Part shown: positions 36,161 through 44,189 of the stretch, piece by piece
How positions within the stretch are numbered: position 1 is the stretch's first letter
Layout: the number at the start of each line of letters is the position of its first letter
Source of the DNA: Halomonas icarae
GTDB taxonomy: Bacteria > Pseudomonadota > Gammaproteobacteria > Pseudomonadales > Halomonadaceae
Assembly (NCBI RefSeq): GCF_009901955.1
Contig: NZ_WUTS01000001.1
Span: 2,712,585 to 2,766,073 of the forward strand
DNA: 53,489 nt
Reading direction: 5' to 3'
Notes under the pieces: model-generated
Seen by the model: the letters and a program-made list of their open reading frames with translations, nothing else
What the model was told of the DNA's origin: nothing
Database searches by the model: none
Program-made: the position numbers and the translations under genes

Positions 36161-36454
36161 CTATTGATAATCTGAGGGATCAATCGCCTTTCCCAGGGAG
36201 TTTCGGTCGACCCACTTGCCGGCCTTGGTCTCCTTGTAGCGAAATACCACTCTATCACCGACGACCACCGGAAGCTCGGCATCCTCGGTCTGGTAGCTGT
36301 AGGTCTCGCCCTCCACTACCAGCTGGTAGCGGTAGAGGTCGGGCATGCCCAGCCACTCCTTGAACGGGCCTTCGCGCTCCACGGACTGAAGCTCGCCGCG
36401 CGCCTCCAGCTTGGGTGCACGCTGTCGATTACCGCGCCGAAATCCGCCTGCCAT
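36161..36454 (-). CDS. Hypothetical protein, basic N terminus
   Basis: 97 residues: a basic N-terminal tail (FRRGNRQRAPKLEARGE), then a compact, probably beta-rich domain with alternating aromatics (YRYQLVVEGETYSYQTEDAE, VVVGDRVVFRYKE) and KAGKWVDRNSL. I do not recognise the family. The start is the ATG nearest the beginning of the frame. It sits between the DUF6482-like gene and dnaB, all on the minus strand, but with gaps over 75 bp. Confidence 0.6.
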   Translation of the reverse strand: MAGGFRRGNRQRAPKLEARGELQSVEREGPFKEWLGMPDLYRYQLVVEGETYSYQTEDAELPVVVGDRVVFRYKETKAGKWVDRNSLGKAIDPSDYQ

Positions 36455-36532
36455 GCTGCCTCCTGGCTATGCTAACTGAAAGGGTGGGCATTATACGGGC
36501 CCCTCGTCACGGCTCAAGCCGAGAGGCCGAGC

Positions 36533-37921
36533 CTATTCGCCGAAGCCATCGCCATAGCTGTCCGGCGCCAGGTCCTCGAAGCGGGTATAGCGGCCGATAA
36601 ATGCCATATGTACCGTGCCGATGGGACCATTGCGCTGCTTGCCGATGATCAGCTCGGCGAGCCCCTGATTGTCGGGGTTGTCAGGATTATAGACCTCGTC
36701 GCGATAGACGAAGGCGATCACGTCGGCATCCTGCTCGATGGCGCCACTCTCGCGCAGGTCCGACATCACCGGACGCTTGTTGGGTCGCTGCTCAAGGGAG
36801 CGGTTGAGCTGGGAGAGAGCCACCACTGGACAGCCAAACTCCTTGGCCAGCCCCTTGAGCGAGCGGGATATCTCTGAGATCTCGCCGGTGCGGTTCTCGG
36901 AGAAGCCGGGGATCTGCATCAGCTGCAGATAGTCGATCATCACCAGCCCGACATTGCCATGCTCCCGGACCACGCGCCGAATACGCGAACGCATCTCGTT
37001 GGGTGACAGCGCCGCGGTATCATCGATGAACAGCTGCTTGTCCTTGAGCAGGTTGACCGCCGAGGTCAGGCGCGGCCAGTCCTCATCCTCCAGCTGGCCC
37101 GTCCTCACCCGTGTCTGGTCGATGCGCCCCAGCGAAGAGAGCATGCGCAGCATCAGGGCATCGGCGGGCATCTCCATGGAGAACACCATCACCGGCTTTT
37201 CGCTGGAGATGACCGCATGCTCCACCAGATTCATGGCGAAGGTCGTCTTGCCCATGGAGGGGCGCCCGGCAATGATCACCAGATCCGAGGGTTGCAGGCC
37301 CGAGGTCATCTCATCCAGGTCTCGGAAACCGGTGGAGAGACCGGTCATCTCGCCCTGCATGTTGAACAGTTCGTCGATGCGGTCCACCGCTTTGGCGAGC
37401 AGCTCGCTCATGCCGATGGGACCACCCGACTTGGGCCGCTCCTCGCTGATCTGGAAGACCAGTCGCTCTGCCTCGTCGACCAGCTCATTCGCCGGTCTCC
37501 CCTGGGGGCTGAAGGCGCCATCGGCGATCTGGCTGGCGGCACGGATCAACTTGCGCAGCGTGGCCCGCTCACGAACGATATCGGCATAGGCGCGGATATT
37601 GCTGGCCGAAGGCGTGTTGCGGGCCAGCTCCGCCAGCGTCGCCAGGCCGCCCACGGTATCGAGCTGGTCGCGCCCCTCCAGCGCCTCGGAGAGCGTCACC
37701 ACGTCCAGCGGCCGCGCCGACTCGGCCAGTTCGGCCATGACATTGAAGATCAGCCGATGTTCGTAACGGTAGAAGTCGTCGGCCACCAGGCGGTCGGCGA
37801 CATTGTCCCAGGCCTGGTTATCGAGCATCAGTCCGCCCAGCACCGACTGCTCCGCCTCCAGCGAGTGGGGCGGCACCTTGAGGGCGGCGGTTTCCTGGTC
37901 GTGCTCGAGCATCTCTGACAT
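36533..37921 (-). CDS. dnaB: Replicative DNA helicase DnaB
   Basis: Hexameric 5'-3' helicase of the replisome. The N-terminal domain (LKVPPHSLEAEQSVLGGLML) binds primase; the RecA-like domain has Walker A GRPSMGKTTFAMN, Walker B region VGLVMIDYLQLM, and the arginine finger/motif H4 region RESGAIEQDADVIAFVYRDE. About 462 residues. An alternative ATG seven codons upstream lies only 12 bp from a TAGAAT -10 candidate (37955-37960), so I favour the downstream start. No intein is visible. It follows rplI, as in many gammaproteobacteria. Confidence 0.93.
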   Translation of the reverse strand: MSEMLEHDQETAALKVPPHSLEAEQSVLGGLMLDNQAWDNVADRLVADDFYRYEHRLIFNVMAELAESARPLDVVTLSEALEGRDQLDTVGGLATLAELARNTPSASNIRAYADIVRERATLRKLIRAASQIADGAFSPQGRPANELVDEAERLVFQISEERPKSGGPIGMSELLAKAVDRIDELFNMQGEMTGLSTGFRDLDEMTSGLQPSDLVIIAGRPSMGKTTFAMNLVEHAVISSEKPVMVFSMEMPADALMLRMLSSLGRIDQTRVRTGQLEDEDWPRLTSAVNLLKDKQLFIDDTAALSPNEMRSRIRRVVREHGNVGLVMIDYLQLMQIPGFSENRTGEISEISRSLKGLAKEFGCPVVALSQLNRSLEQRPNKRPVMSDLRESGAIEQDADVIAFVYRDEVYNPDNPDNQGLAELIIGKQRNGPIGTVHMAFIGRYTRFEDLAPDSYGDGFGE

Positions 37922-38002
37922 GGCGGTCTTCACCCTGGGCATTGCGGGGTCGCCATTCTACCCCAGTCAGGCGACGCGCCCCATGACTCTTCCCCCCCAA
38001 CG

Positions 38003-38042
38003 CGACGAGGGGCGCGAGGATCTCTCCTCGCGCCCCTCGTCG
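38003..38042 (-). terminator. 18-bp perfect hairpin between rplI and dnaB
   Basis: Arms of 18 nt (CGACGAGGGGCGCGAGGA and its exact complement) with a 4-nt TCTC loop. It begins 18 bp downstream of the rplI stop on the minus strand and ends about 80 bp before the dnaB start. There is no U-tract, but the stem is very stable, so it probably separates the ribosomal operon from dnaB. Confidence 0.75.
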
Positions 38043-38059
38043 GTGGCGGCCGCCTGAAC

Positions 38060-38506
38060 TTATTCGGCCACTACCACCACGCGCACGGTGGCTTCGACTT
38101 CGGCATGCAGGCGCAGCTGAATGTCGTACTCGCCGACGGCACGGATCGGACCTTCCGGCATGCGCACTTCGCTCTTGGCCACATCGATGCCGGCAGACGC
38201 GATGGCGTCGGCCAGGTCGCGGGGGCCAATGGAGCCGAACAGCTTGCCTTCATCGCCGGACTTGGCGACCAGGGAGAGTTCGATCTCGTTGAGCTGTGCG
38301 GCGCGCTCCTCGGCCTCAGCCTTGCGCTCGGCGGCCTGGGCCTCGAGCTCGGCACGCTGGGCCTCGAAGGCCTCGATGTTGTCCTTGGTGGCCGGCACGG
38401 CAAGACCGTAAGGCACCAGGTAGTTGCGGCCGTAGCCGGGCTTGACGGTCACCTGGTCACCCAGGCCACCCAGCTTGCCAATGTTGTCGAGCAGAATGAC
38501 TTCCAT
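38060..38506 (-). CDS. rplI: 50S ribosomal protein L9
   Basis: [19 protein letters not shown] is the highly conserved L9 start, followed by [20 protein letters not shown], a long charged connecting helix, and the C-terminal domain with [15 protein letters not shown]. 148 residues, as in E. coli (149). Last gene of the rpsF-rpsR-DUF2232-rplI cluster. Confidence 0.97.
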   Translation of the reverse strand: MEVILLDNIGKLGGLGDQVTVKPGYGRNYLVPYGLAVPATKDNIEAFEAQRAELEAQAAERKAEAEERAAQLNEIELSLVAKSGDEGKLFGSIGPRDLADAIASAGIDVAKSEVRMPEGPIRAVGEYDIQLRLHAEVEATVRVVVVAE

Positions 38507-38521
38507 CTCGTAAACCTCTTG

Positions 38522-39373
38522 TCAGTTACGGCTGGCCAGGCGCCCGCGAATGTCCGCGAAGACGTCGATAGCGGCCAGCAGCAGCACGATCAGAATCATG
38601 GGCCATGTAGTGATCAGCAGCAGGTAGAAGACGACCAGCCACAGCCCGTTCATCCCTTTAAATCCGATAAATCCATGCACCAGGGCGATGCCGGCGACCA
38701 GCAGCGGTACCCACAGCAGCATGCCCAGGCCGGGCAGCCCCAGCACGGCACCGATCACGCCGAGCGCCACCAGCATGGCCAGTTCGGCAGGCCTCAGGCG
38801 CAGGGCGTGGAACTCCTCGCGGAATCCACCGGGGTTATAGAGCCCCGCCTGCCAGCTACGCGCCAGGGCCAGGCAGCCGACGGCGGCGATCAGCACGATA
38901 AGCCCGGTGACGCCACCGATCAGCAATCCCGCCAGCTGCTCGGTATCGAGCCCCTGACTGCCCAGCTCGTTGAGCAGGCGCCCCACCTCGGGAGAGGCCT
39001 GACGCAGCTGGTCGAGCAGCTCTCCGGTGCCTCCGGGCGGCAGGAAGATCCCCAGCTGGATCATCGCCGCGCCAGCCAGGGCACCGGCGATCAGCGCCTC
39101 GCTCCAGCGCAGGCGAGAGCGCAGCACCACCGCCATCAGGGTCACCAGCAGCACGCTGGCCAGGGGGATGACATCCCCCTGCACCCACCACCAGCCCGAA
39201 GGCACGGCGGCAGCCACGATCACCGGTAGCGCCGGGGAGAGGCCTCGACGCAGGGTGACCAGGGCCGCGATGGCGGCCCCCAGCCAGAACAGCCAGGGAA
39301 TCAGGGTGGCCACGACGGCCCCGCCGATGGCGTGGGGCGTGCCGCGCATCACCCAGCGGGCGATCGTCAGCAT
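38522..39373 (-). CDS. DUF2232-like (YybS-type) integral membrane protein
   Basis: 283 residues with about eight hydrophobic helices (VVATLIPWLFWLGAAIAALV, IPLASVLLVTLMAVVL, LGVIGAVLGLPGLGMLLWVP and others) and few charged loops. Position between rpsR and rplI is the reason for the DUF2232 call; such proteins are often encoded in this ribosomal cluster and their function is unknown. Twelve bp separate it from rpsR and 15 bp from rplI. Confidence 0.75.
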   Translation of the reverse strand: MLTIARWVMRGTPHAIGGAVVATLIPWLFWLGAAIAALVTLRRGLSPALPVIVAAAVPSGWWWVQGDVIPLASVLLVTLMAVVLRSRLRWSEALIAGALAGAAMIQLGIFLPPGGTGELLDQLRQASPEVGRLLNELGSQGLDTEQLAGLLIGGVTGLIVLIAAVGCLALARSWQAGLYNPGGFREEFHALRLRPAELAMLVALGVIGAVLGLPGLGMLLWVPLLVAGIALVHGFIGFKGMNGLWLVVFYLLLITTWPMILIVLLLAAIDVFADIRGRLASRN

Positions 39374-39385
39374 CTTGCCGCTGGC

Positions 39386-39613
39386 TTACTGGTGGCTATC
39401 GGAGTAGGGCAGCAGCGCCAGGTAGCGCGAGCGCTTGACGGCGGTCGCCAGCTGACGCTGGTAGCGGGCCTTGGTACCGGTGATACGGCTGGGAACGATC
39501 TTGCCGGTCTCGGTGATGTAGGCCTTGAGGGTGTCCAGATCCTTGTAGTCGATCTGCTTCACGCCCTCGGCGGTGAAACGGCAGAACTTGCGGCGACGGA
39601 AAAAGCGTGCCAT
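39386..39613 (-). CDS. rpsR: 30S ribosomal protein S18
   Basis: 75 residues, the same as E. coli S18, with the [20 protein letters not shown] start, [20 protein letters not shown] and the [23 protein letters not shown]-binding region. It binds S6 in the 30S platform. It lies 33 bp after rpsF. Confidence 0.97.
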   Translation of the reverse strand: MARFFRRRKFCRFTAEGVKQIDYKDLDTLKAYITETGKIVPSRITGTKARYQRQLATAVKRSRYLALLPYSDSHQ

Positions 39614-39646
39614 GTAAAGACTCCTTCAGACGTGCGATGGGGGGTA

Positions 39647-40030
39647 TCAGGCGGACTCGGCGCGAGGCTTCTCGTCGCGAGGCTTCTCGTCGCGACGTGC
39701 GCGCTTCTCTTCCACCGGCTTCATCATCGGCGAGGCCTCGGTGATGGCTTCGTTGCAGCGCACCACCAGGCTACGGATGATGGCGTCGTTGAAGCGGAAG
39801 ATGTTCTCGATCTCGTCGAGGGTCTCGCCGCTGCACTCGACGTTCATCAGCACGTAGTGAGCCTTGTGGATCTTGTTGATCGGGTAGGCCAGGTGACGAC
39901 GGCCCCAATCCTCCAGGCGATGCACGGTGCCGCCGTTCTCGGTAACGAGGCCGGTATAGCGCTCGACCATGGCCGGAACCTGCTCGCTCTGGTCCGGATG
40001 GACCATGAACACGATTTCATAATGACGCAT
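39647..40030 (-). CDS. rpsF: 30S ribosomal protein S6
   Basis: [39 protein letters not shown] and [17 protein letters not shown] are diagnostic. 127 residues with a charged C-terminal tail bearing repeats of [23 protein letters not shown] precedes the ATG. First gene of the cluster, with a good promoter about 110 bp upstream and a structured leader that might bind S6:S18. Confidence 0.96.
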   Translation of the reverse strand: MRHYEIVFMVHPDQSEQVPAMVERYTGLVTENGGTVHRLEDWGRRHLAYPINKIHKAHYVLMNVECSGETLDEIENIFRFNDAIIRSLVVRCNEAITEASPMMKPVEEKRARRDEKPRDEKPRAESA

Positions 40031-40139
40031 GGGATCTCCTTGCGGTTTGGCAGCTTCCTCGGGAGGTCTTGGCTCCGGGGAAGCAAGGAGGTGATAGAAA
40101 AAACACGAATACCCGCTCGATGGACGAACGGGCGCAGGC

Positions 40140-40168
40140 ATTCTAAAGAGTACGCGCCTCGCGCGCAA
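40140..40168 (-). promoter_or_regulatory. rpsF: Candidate sigma-70 promoter of the rpsF operon
   Basis: On the minus strand TTGCGC is followed by a 17-bp spacer and TAGAAT. The predicted transcript has a leader of about 100 nt with a CTTCC...GGAAG hairpin and a CCG before the ribosome site. S6:S18 autoregulation through a leader is known in other bacteria; here it is only a possibility. Confidence 0.6.
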
Positions 40169-40217
40169 GCGGGGAATCGGCTTGCCGCTCCCGGCACTCG
40201 AGTCGGTACCGGGGTTC

Positions 40218-41042
40218 TTAGCAATTTTGGCTTATGGCTCCAGGCGAAGCCTGGCGGCGCTGGCGCACCACCTCGAAGAGGCTGATCCCGGTGGCAACCG
40301 AGACATTGAGACTGGATACCGTACCGGCCATGGGCAGCTTGACCAACTGATCACAGGCCTCACGTGTCAGGCGGCGCATGCCCTTGCCCTCGGCCCCCAT
40401 GACCAGTGCCGTGGCCCCGGTCAGGTCGACCTCGAATACCAGCGACTCCGCCTCACCGGCAGTACCGGTCACCCAGACGCCCAGCGACTTGAGCCTGGCC
40501 AGGGCGCGGGCAAGATTGGTGACCTGGTAGACCGGCACGCTCTCGGCGGCACCACAGGCCACCTTGCGTACCGTGGCATTGAGCGGTGCGGCCTTGTCCT
40601 TCGGCACGATCACCCCATGCACCCCGGCGGCATCGGCGCTGCGCAGGCAGGCGCCAAAGTTGTGCACATCGGTGATGCCATCGAGCACCAGCAGCAGCGG
40701 GGGCGTCGCATGGGGCCACGCCTCCAGGCGGAACCACAGCGCATTCTCGGCCTCGAACGCCAACGGCGTGGTGAAGGCCACGACGCCCTGGTGGGCGGCC
40801 CCCTGGGCCAGGCGGTCCAGCTCGTCACGCGGACGTGACTGGATGCGGGAACCGCCACCTCGGGCGGTCTCTACCAGCTCGGCGAGGCGCGCCTCCGCGC
40901 CGCCCTGCTGCACCCATAGCTCGCGAGGTATTTCACCACGCTCGATCAGCGCACGCACGGCATGCACACCGAATACCGCCTCCAGGCCACCGGGCGTCGC
41001 CGGCTTGCCAGCGGCGGACCGCTGTGATCGCTTCTGCTTCAT
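40218..41042 (-). CDS. rlmB: 23S rRNA (guanosine2251-2'-O)-methyltransferase RlmB
   Basis: SPOUT/TrmH-family methyltransferase for Gm2251 in the peptidyl-transferase P loop. An N-terminal L30e-like substrate domain ([20 protein letters not shown]) precedes the knot domain with [36 protein letters not shown] and [18 protein letters not shown]. The ATG I chose gives 274 residues with a short basic tail ([12 protein letters not shown]), slightly longer than E. coli RlmB (243). It follows rnr by 53 bp, the usual rnr-rlmB order. Confidence 0.94.
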   Translation of the reverse strand: MKQKRSQRSAAGKPATPGGLEAVFGVHAVRALIERGEIPRELWVQQGGAEARLAELVETARGGGSRIQSRPRDELDRLAQGAAHQGVVAFTTPLAFEAENALWFRLEAWPHATPPLLLVLDGITDVHNFGACLRSADAAGVHGVIVPKDKAAPLNATVRKVACGAAESVPVYQVTNLARALARLKSLGVWVTGTAGEAESLVFEVDLTGATALVMGAEGKGMRRLTREACDQLVKLPMAGTVSSLNVSVATGISLFEVVRQRRQASPGAISQNC

Positions 41043-41095
41043 GTCTCTCGCTTCATTGCGGGTCACACGGCGGACCCGAAGGTCCGCCACGGAAT

Positions 41096-43546
41096 TCAGC
41101 GCCGCGAACGGCGCCGACGGTTGCCGCTGCGCTTGCGGCCATCGCCCTTGTCGGACTTGTCGCTTTTGGCGGATTCGCCCCCCTTGCCGGAGGTCTCGCC
41201 AGACGAGGCCTCGGCCTTGGGTGGCTTGCCGCCGGCGCTGGCGCGCCCCTTGGCGGGGGCATCATCTACCGCACGGCGACGGCGCGGCGCCCGCTTGGGA
41301 CGCGGCTGCTCATCGGCCAGGGCGAAATCGATCTTGCGATCATCCAGGTCGACGCGAGCCACCTGCACGGTGACACCGTCGCCGAGACGGTAGCTCATGC
41401 CACTGCGCTCGCCCTTGAGGCGGTGCTTCTCAGGCTCGTAGTGGTAGTAGTCCGAAGGCAGCGACGTGACATGCACCAGCCCCTCGACATAGACCTCATC
41501 GAGCCGCACGAAGATGCCGAACTGGGTCACCGATGCGATGGTGCCGTCGAAGATCTCGCCGAGCTTGTCGGACATGAACTCGCACTTGAGCCAGTCCTCG
41601 ACGTCGCGTGTGGCGTCATCGGCGCGACGCTCGGTCATCGAGCAGTGCTCGCCGAGCTCGAGCATCTGCTCGAAGGTATAGGGCGCCCACTTGCTGGGCG
41701 GCTCCACCGGGGCCCCCTCGGCTCTCAGCACGGTGTTGGTCTGGCGCGGCCCGCGAATCACCGAGCGAATGGCACGGTGCACGATCAGGTCCGGATAGCG
41801 ACGGATCGGCGAGGTGAAGTGGGCATAGGCCGGGTAAGCCAGGCCGAAGTGCCCATCGTTCTGGGGTGAGTAAATCGCCCGACTCATGGAGCGCAGCATC
41901 ACCGTCTGGATGACATCGGTGTCGGGGCGCCCCTTGATGGCCTCGGCCAGGTCGCGGTAGTCCTGGGGGCTCGGATCATCGCCGCCGCCCAGGGTCAAGC
42001 CAAGCTCGCTGAGAAACAGGCGCAGCTTGTCGAGACGCTCCGGCGAGGGCTGCTCGTGGATACGATAGAGAGCCGGCAGATCATGCTTGTCGAGGAAGCG
42101 CGCCGTGGCCACGTTAGCCGCCAGCATGCACTCCTCGATGATCTTGTGGGCATCGTTGCGCGAGCGCGGCACGATCTTCTCGATCTTGCGCTCGTCGTTG
42201 AAGACGATGGCCGTCTCGGTGGTCTCGAAGTCGATGGCTCCTCGCTCCACCCGCGCCTCGCGCAGCAGCCGGTAGAGGGCATGCAGGTTCTTCAGCGAAG
42301 GCACGAGCTCGCGGTACTCCTCGCGCAGGGCCTCACCCTCCTGCCCCTCATCGTCGAGGATCGCCGCCACCTTGTTGTAGGTCAGGCGTGCATGGGACTG
42401 GAACACCGCCTCGTAGAAGCGGTAACGGCTGATGGCGCCGCTCTGGGAGATATTCATCTCGCAGACCAGGGCGAGGCGGTCGACCGCGGGATTGAGCGAA
42501 CAGAGCCCGTTGGAGAGCAGCTCCGGCAGCATCGGCACGACCTGCCCCGGGAAGTAGACCGAGTTGCCGCGGCGGATCGCCTCCTGGTCCAGGGCACTGC
42601 CTGGGCGCACATAGTGGGAGACGTCGGCGATGGCCACCAGCAGCTTCCAGCTGCCGGACTTGGTCTTCCAGGCGCAGACGGCGTCATCGAAGTCCTTGGC
42701 GGTCTCGTCATCGATGGTCACCAGCGGCACGTCACGCAGATCGATACGGCTCTGCTTGTCCACCTCGGCAACCTCTGCGGACATGCTGGCGATCTGGTCG
42801 TGGACCTCAGGCGGAAACTCGGCGGGAATCTCGTAGCTGCGAATGGCGATATCGATCTCCATGCCGGGATCCATGCGCTCACCCAGCACCTCTACCACCT
42901 CGCCGACCGGCTGCACCCGCGTCTCGGGCTGCTTGACGATATGCGCCGACACCACCTGGCCATCCTTCGCTCCGCCGCAGGCGCTGTGTGGGATGATCAC
43001 CTCCTGGGTGATGCGCGGATTCTCGGGGATCAACACGCCGAACTCGGGAGTATTCTCGCGGTAGACACCAACGATGGACTGGGTATTGCGAGCCAGCACC
43101 TCGGCAATGGTGGCCTCGTCGCGACCGCGGCGATCGCGTCCGCTGACGCGCACCAGCACCTGATCGCCGTGGAAAACCCGCCGCATCTGCCGCGGCGGCA
43201 GCATCAGGTCGGGCTTCTTGCCGTCGTCACGTAGCACGAAGCCGAAGCCGTCGCGGTGACCCAGCACCTTGCCCTTGATCAGGTCGAGCTTGTCGATCAG
43301 TGCATAGGCTCGCGCACGATTGCGCAGCACCTGACCATCGCGCTCCATGGCCGCCAGCCGGCGGCGCACCGCCTCCTGCAGATCCTCATCCTCAAGGCCG
43401 AGCAGCTGGCTCATCTTTTCGTGGGTAAGCGGCTTGCCAGCCTCCTCCAGGCGGGCGAGCAGATATTCGCGGCTGGGAGCTGGCTTGTCATACTTGTGGG
43501 CTTCACGTTCCGCGTGCGGATCGTCGCTGAGCGTCCAATGAGTCAT
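41096..43546 (-). CDS. rnr: Ribonuclease R
   Basis: Processive 3'-5' exoribonuclease of the RNB family that degrades structured RNA and acts in rRNA and tRNA quality control. Order: helix-turn-helix-like N terminus, cold-shock domains (GKVLGHRDGFGFVLRDDGKK), RNB catalytic domain with TIDDETAKDFDDAVCAW (metal-binding aspartates), HFTSPIRRYPDLIVHR, an S1 domain (FDGTIASVTQFGIFVRLDE), and a long Lys/Arg/Ser-rich tail ending RKRSGNRRRRSRR. 816 residues from this ATG, near the E. coli length. A short upstream ORF overlaps its start. Confidence 0.95.
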   Translation of the reverse strand: MTHWTLSDDPHAEREAHKYDKPAPSREYLLARLEEAGKPLTHEKMSQLLGLEDEDLQEAVRRRLAAMERDGQVLRNRARAYALIDKLDLIKGKVLGHRDGFGFVLRDDGKKPDLMLPPRQMRRVFHGDQVLVRVSGRDRRGRDEATIAEVLARNTQSIVGVYRENTPEFGVLIPENPRITQEVIIPHSACGGAKDGQVVSAHIVKQPETRVQPVGEVVEVLGERMDPGMEIDIAIRSYEIPAEFPPEVHDQIASMSAEVAEVDKQSRIDLRDVPLVTIDDETAKDFDDAVCAWKTKSGSWKLLVAIADVSHYVRPGSALDQEAIRRGNSVYFPGQVVPMLPELLSNGLCSLNPAVDRLALVCEMNISQSGAISRYRFYEAVFQSHARLTYNKVAAILDDEGQEGEALREEYRELVPSLKNLHALYRLLREARVERGAIDFETTETAIVFNDERKIEKIVPRSRNDAHKIIEECMLAANVATARFLDKHDLPALYRIHEQPSPERLDKLRLFLSELGLTLGGGDDPSPQDYRDLAEAIKGRPDTDVIQTVMLRSMSRAIYSPQNDGHFGLAYPAYAHFTSPIRRYPDLIVHRAIRSVIRGPRQTNTVLRAEGAPVEPPSKWAPYTFEQMLELGEHCSMTERRADDATRDVEDWLKCEFMSDKLGEIFDGTIASVTQFGIFVRLDEVYVEGLVHVTSLPSDYYHYEPEKHRLKGERSGMSYRLGDGVTVQVARVDLDDRKIDFALADEQPRPKRAPRRRRAVDDAPAKGRASAGGKPPKAEASSGETSGKGGESAKSDKSDKGDGRKRSGNRRRRSRR

Positions 43547-43641
43547 GCGCGGTGCATCCTTGGCAGGGTCGGGGACGACATGAGTAAGCTGGCGCTCGGG
43601 CGCCACGGGAACGGGGTACTGCTTAGGGGTTCATTGATCAT
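43543..43641 (-). CDS. Possible leaderless upstream ORF (32 codons) coupled to rnr
   Basis: ATG-ATC-AAT-GAA begins only 6 bp after the predicted -10 TATACT of rnr, so transcription would start at or next to the ATG and the ORF would be leaderless. It encodes 32 residues rich in Ser, Pro and Leu, and its TGA overlaps the rnr ATG (ATGA). Translation of this leader could set rnr expression. No homologue is recognised; it may be chance. Confidence 0.35.
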   Translation of the reverse strand: MINEPLSSTPFPWRPSASLLMSSPTLPRMHRA

Positions 43642-43647
43642 GGCCGC

Positions 43648-43676
43648 AGTATAGCGCCGCAGGCGCGGTCACCCAA
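43648..43676 (-). promoter_or_regulatory. rnr: Candidate sigma-70 promoter of rnr
   Basis: TTGGGT, 17-bp spacer, TATACT on the minus strand, about 100 bp upstream of the rnr start. The rlmB gene downstream probably shares this transcript. Confidence 0.6.
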
Positions 43677-43730
43677 CCTCGATGAACCGGGCTGTGTGGG
43701 AAAAAATTGCCGCAGCTCCCCTATTCCCTC

Positions 43731-43758
43731 TTGCAAACCGGCACAATTCGGGTAGTAT
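43731..43758 (+). promoter_or_regulatory. Candidate sigma-70 promoter of the tRNA-Leu cluster
   Basis: TTGCAA, 16-bp spacer, TAGTAT, then a GC-rich discriminator (ACGCGTCGC) ahead of the first tRNA. GC-rich discriminators are typical of stringently controlled stable-RNA promoters. Confidence 0.7.
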
Positions 43759-43769
43759 ACGCGTCGCTT

Positions 43770-43856
43770 GCCCAGATGGCGGAATTGGTAGACGCGCTAG
43801 CTTCAGGTGCTAGTGTCCTTACGGACGTGGAGGTTCAAGTCCTCTTCTGGGCACCA
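43770..43856 (+). tRNA. tRNA-Leu(CAG), copy 1
   Basis: 87 nt with an encoded CCA end. Acceptor stem GCCCAGA/TCTGGGC, anticodon stem CTAGC/GCTAG around loop TTCAGGT (anticodon CAG, reads CUG, the main Leu codon at high GC), long class II variable arm GTCC-TTAC-GGAC, and T arm with GGTTCAAGTCC. Confidence 0.97.
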
Positions 43857-43889
43857 TTGCTCTTTATACAGTACGACTCGCTCGTGTTC

Positions 43890-43976
43890 GCCCAGGTGGC
43901 GGAATTGGTAGACGCGCTAGCTTCAGGTGCTAGTGTCCTTACGGACGTGGAGGTTCAAGTCCTCTCCTGGGCACCA
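43890..43976 (+). tRNA. tRNA-Leu(CAG), copy 2
   Basis: Same as copy 1 except the seventh acceptor pair, which is G-C (GCCCAGG/CCTGGGC) instead of A-U: both partners changed together. CCA is encoded. Separated from copy 1 by 33 bp. Confidence 0.97.
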
Positions 43977-44014
43977 TCCTTCGGGAAGCCCGAACACGAC
44001 GAGATGCATGATGC

Positions 44015-44101
44015 GCCCAGGTGGCGGAATTGGTAGACGCGCTAGCTTCAGGTGCTAGTATCCTTACGGATGTGGAGGTTCAAGTCCTCTCCTGGGCACC
44101 A
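44015..44101 (+). tRNA. tRNA-Leu(CAG), copy 3
   Basis: Has the G-C acceptor pair of copy 2 and, in addition, a compensatory change in the variable arm (ATCC-TTAC-GGAT in place of GTCC-TTAC-GGAC). Anticodon CAG and encoded CCA unchanged. Last gene of the cluster, 45 bp before the terminator. Confidence 0.97.
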
Positions 44102-44144
44102 TTCATATCGCGTCATGCAGGTTAGAGCAGGCAAGATCATCGAG

Positions 44145-44173
44145 GAACCGCGACACTGAATCGCGGTTTTTTT
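44145..44173 (+). terminator. Rho-independent terminator of the tRNA-Leu cluster
   Basis: AACCGCGA, 7-nt loop, TCGCGGTT, running directly into a T7 tract. A textbook intrinsic terminator. Confidence 0.92.
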
Positions 44174-44189
44174 GTATCTATATAACACG

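Noticed and set aside
36533..37942. Intein in dnaB
   Set aside because: The Walker A and downstream motifs run without interruption and the length is normal.
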